DNA from: Straminergon stramineum
Lineage: Eukaryota; Streptophyta; Bryopsida; Hypnales; Calliergonaceae
DNA length: 64,000 nucleotides
Reading direction: 5' to 3'
Assembly: GCA_963920665.1 (NCBI GenBank)
Contig: OY987268.1
Span: forward strand, 21,454,501-21,518,500
The notes beneath the pieces were generated by a model. It was not told the origin of the DNA. It saw only the letters and a program-made list of their open reading frames with translations, and did not search any database. A program made the position numbers and the translations under genes. How positions within the stretch are numbered: position 1 is the first letter of the stretch; each line of letters begins with the position of its first letter. Shown piece by piece: positions 1 to 12,487 of this stretch.

Positions 1-52
1 TGAACGCCTCCTTGAATTCAGCAATCTGCTCCTCGGTTAGCTGTTCCACCAT
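1..52 (-). CDS. Calmodulin (or very close calmodulin-like protein), first coding exon, partial
   Basis: Read on the minus strand, an ATG at 52-50 opens the peptide MVEQLTEEQIAEFKEAF, which continues beyond the window edge. This is the characteristic start of plant calmodulin: a short acidic leader, then the first helix of EF-hand 1 (family knowledge). Calmodulin is a small cytosolic/nuclear calcium sensor with four EF-hands that activates kinases, channels and transcription factors. Only 17 residues are visible, so no calcium loop can be checked, and a calmodulin-like protein with a calmodulin-type N-terminus cannot be excluded. A TTGCAG acceptor ends at 68, just upstream of the ATG, so the 5' leader is probably interrupted by an intron (inference). 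Confidence 0.85.
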   Translation of the reverse strand, partial: MVEQLTEEQIAEFKEAF

Positions 53-653
53 CTTGCTCGACTTTCACTGCAACGCGACAATATCCACATACATCAGTCA
101 CACAACCACTTCCGAATCACAAAACACATCCTCCCCCAAAACAACAGCAGGACACATCCAATTCCACACCAGAAACAGCAGATCAAGCATCATCTCGAAA
201 CACACCGACAAGCACTCTTCCCCAAGATCATGCTCCAAATCCACATCCCGACCGAACTCCCGAGCAACAATAGACCCACACACTCGCAGAAAATAATCCA
301 AAATCACAGAAACCGCGGAGAAACTCATCCACTACCGAAGCTCAGACGATCAATACGACAACTCACGCACAATCGGAGCATGCAAGAAAGAGCATGACTG
401 GGAAGAAACGGACACTACAGCTGGGATCCGCGGCTTTAGGGTGAAAACCGGGTGTTCAGGAACGAGGAAAACGGGACAAACATGGAGGAGGGCAAGGCGT
501 CGGGGGTGCAGTACCGGGGTTGGGCGTGGAGAAGATGTTGCGTGCGGGAAGTGGAGCTGCAGCGACGACAATGGGGGAGCACGGGGAGGAGGCGAGGGAG
601 GCCGTTGCAGCTGTTGTTGCAATGGAGTAGACGATGGGCACCGAACCCTAGGA

Positions 654-661
654 TGACGTCA
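654..661. promoter_or_regulatory. TGACGTCA palindrome (CRE/bZIP-type site)
   Basis: A perfect TGACGTCA palindrome sits about 600 bp upstream of the calmodulin-type ATG. TGA-class and other plant bZIP factors bind this core (family knowledge). Its role here is inferred from position only. Confidence 0.4.
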
Positions 662-714
662 GCGAGTGGTGGGGTCCAGTTTCCGCGTTAAAGTCAGAGC
701 CAGTGCGGGTACGG

Positions 715-720
715 CACGTG
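715..720. promoter_or_regulatory. G-box CACGTG (first)
   Basis: A perfect CACGTG, the core bound by bHLH/bZIP factors. A second copy lies 58 bp away. Two G-boxes plus a TGACGTCA within 125 bp suggests a real promoter module, but a chance hit is possible. Confidence 0.4.
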
Positions 721-772
721 GACAGGGGAAACCGCGTGCGATTCTGGGGGTTCGGGTACTCGGTCCGGAAGG

Positions 773-778
773 CACGTG
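773..778. promoter_or_regulatory. G-box CACGTG (second)
   Basis: Second perfect CACGTG, in the context GGCACGTGCG, 58 bp from the first. It lies near the distal edge of the GC-richer segment upstream of the calmodulin-type gene. Confidence 0.4.
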
Positions 779-800
779 CGGGACGCGTTTTTTGGCTTCT

Positions 801-3800
801 ATTTTTGTTTTCATTCTTTTTCAAAAGCGATCTCAGTGAAGCTATCTACATCCGTCGATATGGATGAAACATACAAAATGTGGATGAAAACACAGATATT
901 CGTTCACAAGTGTGTAAATTATCCACGATTGAGTGATATTTTCTCTAGATTTTGTAGCAATTGAACAATTCCATTTGTTGAACATAAGAAAATCTATTGT
1001 CAAAATATTCCCTCAAAAAAGTATGGTATAGCTTTTGAGCAATAAATTCACCCTCAAAGAACCTCCATAGATTTGTTGTTGCTTCTTTTTGAATCAAGGT
1101 ACATTTCAAAATTTTCCAATGTAGACACATATGATATGTGGATTCAATTATTGCATCTAACATTAATTCTATATATGAGAATCAAATCCAACACAAAGTT
1201 TTGAAAATGAATTTCCATGTCAAATGTTGATATATCTTTGTCACACTAGAAACACACCATGAAGATATGTGCTGCATTTTCAGAAATTTTATTTTGGCAC
1301 TTTCTTTCTTTATGTTGCTTTTGTTAAATCCTTCAACAACCATCAACAAAATACTTAGTAGCATAGTTTGGAAGTGTCAACAATTCCTAATTTTTGGAAT
1401 AAGGATGTATACTTGATAATATTGTAGGTGCATTTTAAAGGCACATTCCAACAAAACTTACATATTGAATTTGGAAAAGAAATGCTCTTGCAATCTATGT
1501 TCCATACAAAGACAAAGGATTTTTTTTAAAAAGTTTTCAATACTTTTTGAGAAGGAATATGCTTGAAAACAATTAAAGTGGTGAAGTTTTATGGAAAATG
1601 CTACAAGATTGTTTATTACCTTCATTTAAAATCAATCTAACTACCAAAGTTACCAAAAAAGTAGAAAGTTCAACCTATAATTGCCGTAATTATCACAAAT
1701 TCATTTATAAATACAAAAATAAACATAGTTAAGTACATAAAAGAGATCGTATAGTATTATTTTACTAGAAGTAATAGTACATTTCATAGATATGGAAATA
1801 TTGTGTGTGTCCAAGATTGTGCACAAAAAGCAAGGAATGATTCAACTCCTAAATAAGGAGATGTTCAATTTTGAACAATATGTCGTGTAATTATAGATCA
1901 CCATATACAACACATTGTATAGCCACAACTATTAATCAAAACATCAATCAAAACCAACAAAAGAAAGTGTCAAAAATACCCTTTGAAGTGTAGATTCTTA
2001 TCAAGAAAATATCATAAATATCTACACTATGTGAAGTATGAAAGTAGAATCTAAAAGTGCAAGTGTCAAAAAGAACTTCAAACTTTACTCCAAGGCTAAT
2101 CACCATAGCCAACCAAACCATCACTACAAGGGCTCTCTCTTTCAAAACACTCACATGACTTGATTTATCAAGAATGACAAGTCAAAGAAGTCTCAAAACC
2201 TAAATACTCCCAACTCTAGTTGATAAGAACAAAGAATCAACTTCTACATCAAGCTTTTAAATGACTAGGGACTCCCTAAAACCACAACATTAGCTAAAGA
2301 AACAATCTTAGCCCATAAATAACACACCTTGTGGTGCTTTAATGCTAGATGCCACATCACCTAACAAATGGATGAATGTAAATATGTCTCGATCACACAC
2401 AATCTTCATTTTTTCATCCATTTAATTTTGTAGATCATTGTATTGGTCTTCATATATATGAACGTTATAGATTTTCACAATTTTCTTTTGAAATTTTTTC
2501 TTTAGTTCTCAAGTTTTAAAGATGTATACCAATGATTACTATGATCAAAGCTTAATATTTCAACATGAAAAAAAGAATCCTACAAATCTAATAGAAATGA
2601 AATCTACAATCAATTTTAGAAGGACTTTTCAAATTCATGTTTCAAATTTTATTGAAAGAAATTGGTCAATATAATAGTAGATCTAACTATATAGATATGA
2701 TCTATAGATCATATTTTACAACTTTTGTTTGAAAGTCATTGTTAAATTATTATTCAAAGTTGGAGTTTATTATATTTTTATGGTTTTGGAAATCTAGACT
2801 ACTTCTAATCCTTAAAGAGTTAAATCTCATAAATTCCAAATATGTTTATGTAATTGTTTTTTAGAGTATTATATTGTTGTTTTCAATGCATTTTGATCCA
2901 AAAATGTAGACAAACAACTCAAAATAACATTGCCCCCCCCCCAAAAAAACCCTCTCAATTTGACTCTTTCAAATTACAATTGGATTACACCCATATCTAT
3001 GAGAGACTAAAGCATGATTTAGTTGCACATTAGTGCTTTCCTAAAATTTCATAGAATTCTCATAGAGTATACAACAATCTTTTAGGGGGGGTGAAAATGT
3101 ATTTGTCCACAATTGAATCATTGGACACATGAGAAGAAGCTTTATCCAAAGTAATTATATTGTATATACAATTAAACCCAAAGACATTTCATCATAGAAG
3201 GTAATTATAAATGTGTATGCAATTATTCCTAAGTAAAATCCTTCTATGCACAAAGTAGTTGTATAAAAGCTCTCAATTTTGCAAAATGACAATTTGAAAT
3301 TATAAGCCTCGAATGCAATTATCATCCAAACCTAACATTAATCAATAATGGCAAACTTCATTCACAGACTACCTTGGAAGGTCCATTTGATGAAAAAATA
3401 TATGTAGAAGTAATATCATCTCTTCCACAAGCATCCTAATTGTGTAGTGTTAGATTAGTGTCTTTTCTCAATTGGACTTGTTTATTGAATGTTCAACCTT
3501 TGATAAAAGTTTGGTATTTATTTAATTGATCCCTTTTGACTTACTAATAATGTTATGAAGGTTCTCCAATTTTTAGATATTTGGTATATTCCTTTTCTAT
3601 TTACATTAATTCCTAAAATTCTATTATGTTTAGAGGCCCAAAATTGCTTCTAAATACTTGTTCCCAAACAAGGATAAAATCTTGATTTATATTATAGTTT
3701 ATGTACATTCTTTCCAAACTTATGAGTGATATCTACACCAATTGTAAGTTCAATGTGCCTAAACTTCAAAAGGCTTTTCTAACCTTTCTAAAAGGTAAAG

Positions 3801-4619
3801 TTTCATTGTTCAACATTTTTAGAGAAAAGCATGTATCTCCCATAACTTGTGCATTTTAGTCATTATGTTGAAAAATGGGTTGCAAATGAATGTAAACAAA
3901 TTCACCAAAAAAACTTTCAAATCCATCTTTAAAAAATTATAAAGTGGAAGGTGGTACTATATGAGAGAGAAAAACTAAATCTCTAACAACTTTCAAAAAA
4001 TATTGAGGATTGATAATTCCAATGATTTGTTTTTATTCAAAAAAATTCAAAATTAAATTCAAAAGATGATTTTTATATATTCTTTCTACCTTCATTGCCT
4101 ATTAAAATAAAACTCCTTAAAACTTTCACCTCAATATTTAGAATTTAATGGTTCATATGTCTTTGAGTAAGTATCAATAATACAATCCCTGATTTTTTAT
4201 TTTTTTACAACACATTTTAGTTGCTTGATCCGACATTGTTTTTTTTAATTTAAATTAACTTTCGCAATTAGTGTTGGAATCACCTTAAATAATGCTTCAC
4301 ATATAGATGAGAATGATTAATATCCCCCTTAAAAATATTGTGTAAAAATTTCAAGCTCTCATACTACCCAAAGTGGTCTCTTTAGTCCTTTAGGTATTGG
4401 TATTTCATAATATTCATTCTATTTCTTGCCAAGTGTATGGAGACAGTGTAATTTGGGTGTAAATTTCACACTCAAGTTGGTATCATATGGATGTTCGTCA
4501 TGTGAAATACAAAAATGACTAAAATGAGAGCTGCATGACAATTTTCAAGGTCCTTTGAGGATGTATAGGTAAGAGCATCTCTGCCATTGCCATTCTCACC
4601 TGCCTTATTACAACTCTTC
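801..4619. other. AT-rich intergenic DNA, no gene seen
   Basis: Long AT-rich stretch with only short, unrelated open frames on both strands. A ten-base C run followed by A7 lies near 2934-2950. No domain, splice-phased exon or terminal-repeat pair was recognised. It is probably decayed transposon sequence, but no family can be named. Confidence 0.5.
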
Positions 4620-4621
4620 TA

Positions 4622-4808
4622 CACTGAATAGGGGTATTAAGGGGACCCATACTAACTAATTGACATTTCACACTATATAAACATCTACCTTTGTTGTACA
4701 TTAGTAGTTATTGAAGTGTACCAGGGATGTACATCATGTTTCAAACATCTATAGTTTTCCACAAGCAGTCCCTTTAATTTTTGGTCCCTTTAATACCCCT
4801 ATTCAGTG
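4622..4808. mobile_element. 187-bp MITE with TA target duplication
   Basis: The left end reads CACTGAATAGGGGTATTAA from 4622. The reverse complement of the right end, ending at 4808, begins with the same bases. The inverted repeats match over 26 bp with one mismatch. TA flanks both ends (4620-4621 and 4809-4810), as expected for Tc1/mariner-type insertions. The interior is AT-rich and non-coding, so this is a non-autonomous element. Confidence 0.8.
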
Positions 4809-4823
4809 TAACAAACTAAAAAT

Positions 4824-6290
4824 TTACAAATAGGATGGACAAGTCCTAGAGTAAGGCTTGCTTGGCAACGATCCCAGAACTGCTTCAGGGAAATTAGCCA
4901 GATGTTCATGTTCGGAAGATTTTTTTGAATTGAACTCTAAGGGCATGAAGAAATTATGTAGCAACTGAGCGAAATTTAGCCAGTTTTGGGATCGCTGATG
5001 CTTAGTGCATCCCAATAGGGTTGCTCTCAGAACATCCCCACCAAGCAAGCCCTTGAAAGTTCTGATGAGTCCCGGCTGTACTAACATCCCACTGCGAGCA
5101 CGTTATCCCATAAAAAACGACACGGGTTCTTCAAATTGAGTCTCCTCTCCACATTCGGAGTGCACCCAAATCGCAGTTCTTAAATAGGAGATGAGGCTTC
5201 AAACTCTTTCTACTTTCGCATGTTCCCAGAACACACATGTTTTTTGAAAGGTAGAAATTCGATTGCAGATCACTACCAATCTTACACATTGCAAATAGAA
5301 TTTCTCCATTCTTTACATCAGTATCTAGGAAGATATGCTGACGACTATGCCCTCAAAGCCATTTTTGGTATTTTGGTAAATTGTCTCTTCCATGTACTCC
5401 GAGGAGCTCCAGACAAAAGGTTTGCATCACTGGGCAATATCCTGATCAAACTCTGTAGTGGCCGGTCATCATAAACATTACATTCCTTTTCAGAGTTAAA
5501 AAACCTGCTGAAGTTCAACACAAGATTTCTGGAATACGGAGGTCTAGTTAGCTCCAGTGGATAGGAATCAGAAGCCAATATTTATCTTCAACAGACAAAT
5601 CGCCCAACACAGACTGATCAAACTTCCAGAAACAAGTGGAAACACTGGAAAGGTTGACATCTAATGCCCTCAAAGCCATTTTTGGTATTTTGGTAGATTG
5701 TCTCTCTCATACATCCGAAGACTTTTCGGAGAAAAGTTTGCATCACTGGGCAGATTGCACTACGCACTACTCAGACTCAAAAACTTCAACTGAAAACAAG
5801 GCCGGCTTGGCAACCGCAATGACAACCACTATCGCTGCACACTCTATCACTCTACAAGAAGCTCAAACTATCATTGGGTTCTACGCGAAAACAGCAAGTG
5901 AAACCACAAAGCTAATCAAATAACAAGCCCCAAAGCAAAATGGATCAGAATGCAGCGGAACCTCTTGGGCAAACTACGCACAGGAGCGAAAGGTAATAAC
6001 AATGGAGTCTAGCTAGCTCGAAAGGAGTTTTATATAGCGGAAGTAAAGCAGGTTTATTAGGTCAAGCAGTCGCTGGGAACCCTAAAACGAGTGGATCTGT
6101 TGGTTCGGATGACGAAATGTGTGGCTAGGCGATTCATCGAGGGAGTCGGTGATAGAGTGGGTGATGGGGATCACCGGTGGGCTCAGGAATACAGTACCGT
6201 ACCCGAAACGGTGTCAACCCGAAACGGTCCTATCTGTACAACCTGCCATGTGGTCATGGTCAACCTAAATAATACTCCGTAAAGGTCTTA
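4824..6290. other. Less AT-rich unique segment with a ~90-bp internal duplication; no gene recognised
   Basis: This stretch is clearly less AT-rich than its neighbours and looks like former genic sequence. Two segments, about 5345-5440 and 5660-5755, are diverged direct copies: both start CCCTCAAAGCCATTTTTGG and both end with a block containing TTTGCATCACTGGGCA. The open frames (at most about 95 codons, on both strands) resemble nothing I know, and no splice-consistent gene could be assembled. It could be the remains of a gene or of a transposon. Confidence 0.4.
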
Positions 6291-8180
6291 ATTTAGAAAT
6301 CGAAAGTTGTGTCTTTTCATAATATCATAAGAAAGCAATAATAATAATATACCAACAAGTTTGGAACTTTTTTTGTAAAAAATGTGTCGCCCTTGACCAC
6401 AAGTATGGTTTACATTGTGGGTAGTCCTATAAAATTCATGTTATGCACTAAAATATGACTTTATTACATATTTATTGTATACTGTAGTTGAGGGAATATT
6501 AGATCGCTCAAAAACAATACAAGAAAATTTTAAGGAAATGTTTGGTGATGTACACAAAAACCCTCCTTCGAACCACAACTACTAGCCAATCTCCAAACCA
6601 CAAGTTATTCCAAATAAGTATATGAAAAATATATCAATTAATGGACAAGACTTTTAAAAGGAGATCAAACCACATAATCATAGATGAGAAAAAACATTAA
6701 AAGAATATCTCCTAATCCTTGAGCTCTATCATTATATAATAAAAGACTATGAATTTTTAAGATAGACTATGAGTTCTTTTTTATTTTTAACTCTCTATTT
6801 TTTGTTCTATATAGAAACATCTACTATAGTAAAATTTGTAGCTATATTTAGAAGTATTAGGAGACTACACAACTTACCCAAATCTTGATCCTCCACTTAA
6901 AATTGTCTAAGTCCAAGTTCCAACACACTTGTTTTCATTTGGGAGTTGTTGAACTCTTGAACATTGTTAGGCATTTGTCATCATCTATAAGTTGTTTAGC
7001 TCCAATGCATTGTCCAAAGCACTTATCGTCATTAGGGAGTTATCTAACTTAAGTATACAAATTTTTCATTTAGAGATATTTATTTCAAGGCAATCTCTAC
7101 TTGCATACCCTCTATAATCAAATGTAATTAGTGTACATCCCATTATGAATTCATTCATCTATGAAGGCTTATGACAATGAATTTCCTCATTTGCAAGGGA
7201 TGAAATTACTAAATTGCTAAAAAATTGTTAGAGAGTATTATTCCATTGTGAATGAATAAATCAATTATCATCTAAATTTTTTATGAATCATGGATGTCTA
7301 AAAATATATGTGACGATTATGACTCATATATGTGAAGATCAATTTTTTTACTTATCCAACCTAAAATGAAAAAATCAATCCACGGATGCTTCATAAAGGT
7401 AAAATCAAATTGCAAAATATTTTGCCACTACCTCATGCCCAAAGGAAAAAAAACTATCAATTTTATAATTGATAATAGCCCAAATTGAAAGGAGCCCAAT
7501 AGGTATTTGAAGCTCTCATGATGCGCATGCCTCGCTAGAAAATTGATACCTCACACCTATCTTTCCAAGCCTACTATTATGGTAAAACAACTCATTGTGG
7601 TCAAATGACTCATAGTGGATACCTAAGGAATGACCCTATTATGGATTTTTTTAGTATGTAAGATTTGGGCCACAATGTAGGTCTTACATGACAATAATGG
7701 AGTGATTAATGATTTCATAAGGAACCTCCAAATTTTTAGTGTGAATTAATTCATTTTAAGAATTGAATTTTTAGAACTTCCATACTAGAGAATATTATGA
7801 CTACTTTAGGTGAACAAGATGAGCATCATGGACTTAGATTTTGTTGGTTTTAGAATAGACAATCTACATACTCTTTTGGGCCATAAAGCATTGAATACTT
7901 CAAAAAATCATAGCAAATTCATACTTTGTCAAAAAAAATGTATTTTCAATTGCTCTCACTATTTCTCACACTTGTCTTTTTGTCTTTTTGTGTGGAAAAA
8001 ATTGAAAAATTTCAACAACAATATGAGGCCAAACTCCTAATTTTGACCACAATGAGCTGTTTTACCTTACCTATGATAGAAAAACAAAGCAAGCCAAGAT
8101 AAATGAAAATGTGCTCATATTGTACCAAATGTGCCTTGGTTGCTATTTCCATTGAAGGTTGTTCTGGTAATTAGCACTAC
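6291..8180. other. AT-rich intergenic DNA, no gene seen
   Basis: No coding exon, RNA gene or paired terminal repeat was recognised. The open frames are short and of low complexity. Confidence 0.45.
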
Positions 8181-8743
8181 TTAACCTCTAAAGTCCCATT
8201 GTCCCCTTGGAGGACAAAATAGATTATAGGTAGGTTCCTATAGTCTCAATATTCATCCTAATATTTTGAAACTTTCTAAGATGATAGAAAAACTCCCTAG
8301 CTTTCTAGGAATATAATGTTTATTTCATTTGGTGTGTGGGAGCAAAAGTTATGGTTCAAAAAGTCCTTTTAAAGAATGAAAATCAAATGTATTTTTTTGA
8401 AATTCTTTTCTTAAACTTTGCAGTTCAATTCTTCAACACATTTAAAAAAAAATTCAAAGTCTATAGTGAAATTTTTTTCCATAAATGGTAGTTGAAGTCA
8501 TTTGAAATTGCAAGCCAACATTCAAGAACCCTTTTTTTTCCAACTTTGAATAATGATATTTTCCAATTTGTATGGTCGAACTTCATGAAATTTTTACCAT
8601 GTGATCTGAGACTAGTGAAGTACAAGGTCCTACATTTAGATTCTAAAATAAACATTCTTTCTCTTTTCTTAGGTAAATGCAAAAGAACTGGCAATTTTGA
8701 GTCGTTTTTGATAGAAAAGTGGCCTTAGGACTCTAGGCGTTGA
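8181..8743. mobile_element. Dispersed repeat copy R1 (TTAA...CCTAAAG family)
   Basis: Begins TTAACCTCTAAAGTCCC and ends in a decayed inverted version of this (CCTTAGGACTCTAGG...TTGAA). The interior aligns by eye with the copy at 53397-53981: shared blocks include GGGAGCAAAAGTTATG near the middle and CCTACATTTAGATTC near the right end. The interior is non-coding. The two copies are similar in size (563 and 585 bp), so this is probably a nearly full non-autonomous element. Confidence 0.55.
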
Positions 8744-9622
8744 ATTATAAACTTAGGATTTATTTTGACAATATGCAATTGGAGTATTCATTTGTACATT
8801 TTGAAAAGAGATTCATCAATGCCAATGATTTTTTTATACATATTTATTGGTATTCTATAGCAACATTAGGGGTTATTACACCTTCTTCACTCCATTCTCA
8901 ATCTTTAGAAAATGGGAACATGACACTCTCTCATTGGCTCTCCTTGGCTAGTAGAGGTTCCATTCTTTAAAGATTGAGAATGGCCTTTCTTTTCTTCCAG
9001 AAGCAAAGAATGAGCATGAAGAAGATTTCTTCATAGGAGTTTTCATCTGGCTTTCCACCTCTTTGCACATTGTATTCATCTTTTCACTCCTTCACATGTT
9101 GTATTTCGGAAACAACCATGTCTCTTTCCACAAATCTAAGCTTCACCTCTGGGTGGGGAAACAATTGTAATTCTTAGTTCCGTTGTATTTTGGGAACCTT
9201 TGCTGTGGAGGTTTGACCAAATGATTGTTTATCAAGACATTACTATCCATTCTCCATTCTTTATACAACACAAAAGCCGAGTGTCACACCACTTTCATAG
9301 AGAAGGGCTTCCTATTGGTTCTTCTTTTAACTCCACAACTTCTCATTCTTCATAGAAGTTTCATAGAAGGGGTGACAACCCTTATTTATTAACTTATTAT
9401 ACAGTAGTACGATGAAATACTTGGTGAATTACTTTCTATCAACTTTGCCTCACTCTCACTTGTTTACACCTCGGCAGTTGTAGCCTGGAAGTCCAGATAT
9501 TGATATACGGCATGATACAAGTGTTACGTACGTTGTACGATTTGATATATTCGTGTCAGATTTAGTCAACGAGACTCTTACCAAGCATCTACTTGTTCAG
9601 TTCCCGCTTGCTGAATTACCCG
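8744..9622. other. Intergenic DNA, no gene seen
   Basis: No recognisable coding or RNA gene. Short open frames only. Confidence 0.4.
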
Positions 9623-11135
9623 TTAACCCTTCAACGCCGAACTGGTGACTGTGGAAATCATGCTTTTTTGGAACCGTGTGACATCATCCACTTAAAAAAA
9701 ACCCAAAATACTCATTGGGAGTCAAACTACTCTAGAACATCTCCCCTTTCTACCCCCTAATTCTGAGGATGAATAGTTGCAATACTATTCTACATAGGAG
9801 AATTCTTTGTCATTTCTTGGACAAAAGACGTTTGTCGCGTCGTTTATAGGTTACAACCACAAAGCACATAAATTATTGTATGCTCCATTTCCATGGCTTC
9901 AATAATACCAAAGTCCGTGAAGTTTTGAAATTCCTAAACATTTTTGTTACACACTAACTCCGTTAACCCCTAAAGGACCAAACAATGTTTTTTGGCAACA
10001 TAGCGATTTGGGGCAGCTCACTATGATTGGAATTTTTATTTTTTTTCTTTGAAATTTTCACACAACATGTGCCCGAGGAGTTGCTTTAAGACCCAATAAT
10101 TTTCATAACTTTTGAATACATGGTTAAAAAGTTATTGTATGATATGTTGTTTTCATTCCTTGACGGGCAGCCCAGGCTGCGAAAAAAAATTCTTTAAAAA
10201 TCACTTTTAAAAAAAATAAAAACTTGAAATTTATTTTCCTGATTTATATATACATGGAAAGTTTTGAATTATTCCATTTTGATTTATGAGATGAAAGTTA
10301 TGAAGAGTTTTAGTTGTGGGTAGTTTGTGGGTAGTAATGGAATCTCTACTCTAAAATAAACTTTGAAGACCTTTATTTAACTCAATTTTTAATATTTTTG
10401 AAAAAAAATAAAAACTTGAGGTGTAGATTGTTTATTACAAAAATAAAACCATTGGGATTGGAATTTTTCAATTCCATAAATAAATTATTAACAATTTAGT
10501 ATTTTGAATCATTCTATACTTCTTTCAATTTACTATTTTTTTCCTAGATGTTGTATAATTCCAAATGATTTAAAAAATTTCAAGCATATAGCCAACATGA
10601 CTTGGAGAACGAATCCAAAGAGTTACAACCATTTGGGGCATTTTTTCATAATAATCTGACCTTGTGAAGTGCATCTGACCGGATTTTCGCAGGGCCAAAA
10701 ATGGCTTTTTGTCACTTCAAATGCTAATATCTTGCAATCCAAATAGTGGAAATTTCTAAAAATTTTCCCGCATCTTTCCAAACCAGCATACTACAAGATC
10801 CTATGATTACATTTGTCCCAAAATATATTTTTTTCTAAAATTTGGTACTTGTACTAGAGATGACAGTTTTGGAGCGTTTTTGGTGAAAACATAATCCAAT
10901 ACCTTTAGGGTTTAACCCATAAATGACACAATGGATATTATTTGTCCGATGAATGACAAAGAATTCTCCTATGTAGGACATAATTGCAACTATTCATCCT
11001 TGGAATTAGGGGTAGAAAGGGAAAATTTTCTACAACAATTTGACTCCCAATGAGTATTTTTTTTAAAGTAGATGATGTCACACAATTCCAAAAGTGATGA
11101 TTTTCACAGTCACAAGTTTGTCATTTAAGGGTTAA
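9623..11135. mobile_element. 1.5-kb foldback-like element bounded by TTAA
   Basis: Two long inverted arms face each other: about 9623-9860 on the left and about 10916-11135 on the right. Outer ends are TTAACCCTT and AAGGGTTAA. Shared arm blocks include ACTCATTGGGAGTCAAA and CATAGGAGAATTCTTTGTCA on the left, with their reverse complements on the right. An inner pair of ends (TTAACCCCTAAAGG at 9963, CCTTTAGGGTTTAA ending at 10915) matches the dispersed R1/R2 family. The interior has no coding potential. The TTAA at both extremities could be a target duplication of the piggyBac type, but that class is not established here. Confidence 0.7.
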
Positions 11136-12487
11136 TTTGAGTGTTGGGAACACACTCAAATAGTTTGAATATTAGACAAGTGTGCTCTAGTCAATAATAT
11201 TCTAATTGTAGCAAATATGCAAGATATTCTAGATTGTCATTGAAGATGGTCAAATTAAAGAGCCTTGAGTATATATTATTGTTTGGAAGCTCTTGTTAAC
11301 CTTGTTTGAAATAGGCAATGGAAAATTGCTAAGACTACTTTTTGACTAATCCACTCAATAGGGGTTAATTTCTATATGCTTGAGGAGATTAGAGTACTAA
11401 AATATTTTGATTATCTTGTTAGACAAATGGACCATAAATGTTTTGGAATTGCAATTGGTGTTAGTACTTAAGTTGATTTGAATAGTACAATCAACGATTT
11501 AAGAACAATACTTATTTCAGAATTGTTTGAATTTGCGAGATACACAAATGTAAAATCAATATTATAAGGTCTAGTACACTATTTTCATGTTATATCAAAC
11601 AATGTCAATGTCATTCTGCTTTCATCCATTCTCATCTATCTCTATCCAAGTTTGATCCGTTTGGATTCAGATTCCATATAAAACTCCACACTAATTAGAA
11701 CACAATCATCCAAATTTATTTAATTAGTGTGAGGGAGTCTGGCACTAATTTAATTTACCTTGGATACTGCAAAATCTCAGTAACGCAGGTCCCGTTGCTC
11801 TGAACTCTGCAAGAATGATCGACATGATTGTTCATGATCATCCAAGTTTAAATCATTCACAATTTAAGTTGCTGTTCTCAGGTAATACTGCAACACAACG
11901 ACCTCTTACAGATACAACAACTCAGGCTACTGTACTCTGGTTACTTCAACCGACACATGCACAACAAAGTCTTGTGAGCTAAACAGATGCCACTCGAAAA
12001 AATTGAATTTAAACATCATCTAATACTCCTACATTTGAAGGGGTCATGAGGGATTCTTAATTACTGAAATGAAGTAGAGGCTCCAATGCTCCACTAACCA
12101 TACAGTACATTAGAAGCTCCATTGATCAAACAGTGAACTTTGATTTGTGCCAAGTGTGAAAACACTTAATTCTATTGACATTCAATTTTTTTGCAATTGG
12201 TCTTTAAATGTGCAAAATTTGAGAATGAAAACGTTTTAAGATTGTTGTAGGGTAAGGCTCAAAGTTCACTGGAATGGTGAATGGAACCTCTCTCTTATAA
12301 TGCAATGAACGTTCGGAGACTTTCCATTTGTTATTCTTTTTGAACCAACATATGCAGCATTCTTCACTCAATCTAATAAAACTTTCTACACTAAGATAAT
12401 CAATGAAAATGGTCAATCTAAAATCATGAATCTTTCGACCTTGAAGGGATAAAAAGCATCTACAACTCGCCAACACAATTGAACCGG
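11136..12487. other. 3' flank of the GT47 gene and AT-rich intergenic DNA
   Basis: The part next to 12488 should contain the 3' untranslated region of the minus-strand GT47 gene. No clear polyadenylation signal was pinned down and no further coding exon was seen. Confidence 0.4.

Larger units (their letters stand above)
53..800 (-). promoter_or_regulatory. 5' leader, probable leader intron and promoter region of the calmodulin-type gene
   Basis: No coding exon is recognised here; the short open frames overlap on both strands and resemble nothing known. On the minus strand a TTGCAG acceptor ends at 68, and T-rich sequence lies upstream to about 330, as in a leader intron. Beyond about 350 the DNA becomes GC-richer than its surroundings and holds three bZIP/bHLH-type sites, listed separately. 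The transcription start is not identifiable. Confidence 0.45.

Noticed and set aside
2934..2950. C10-A7 run as a possible assembly artefact or regulatory tract
   Set aside because: A simple homopolymer pair; nothing around it supports a function.
4824..5087. Possible minus-strand gene (87 codons)
   Set aside because: No family resemblance, no supporting splice partner, and equal-sized frames on other strands nearby.
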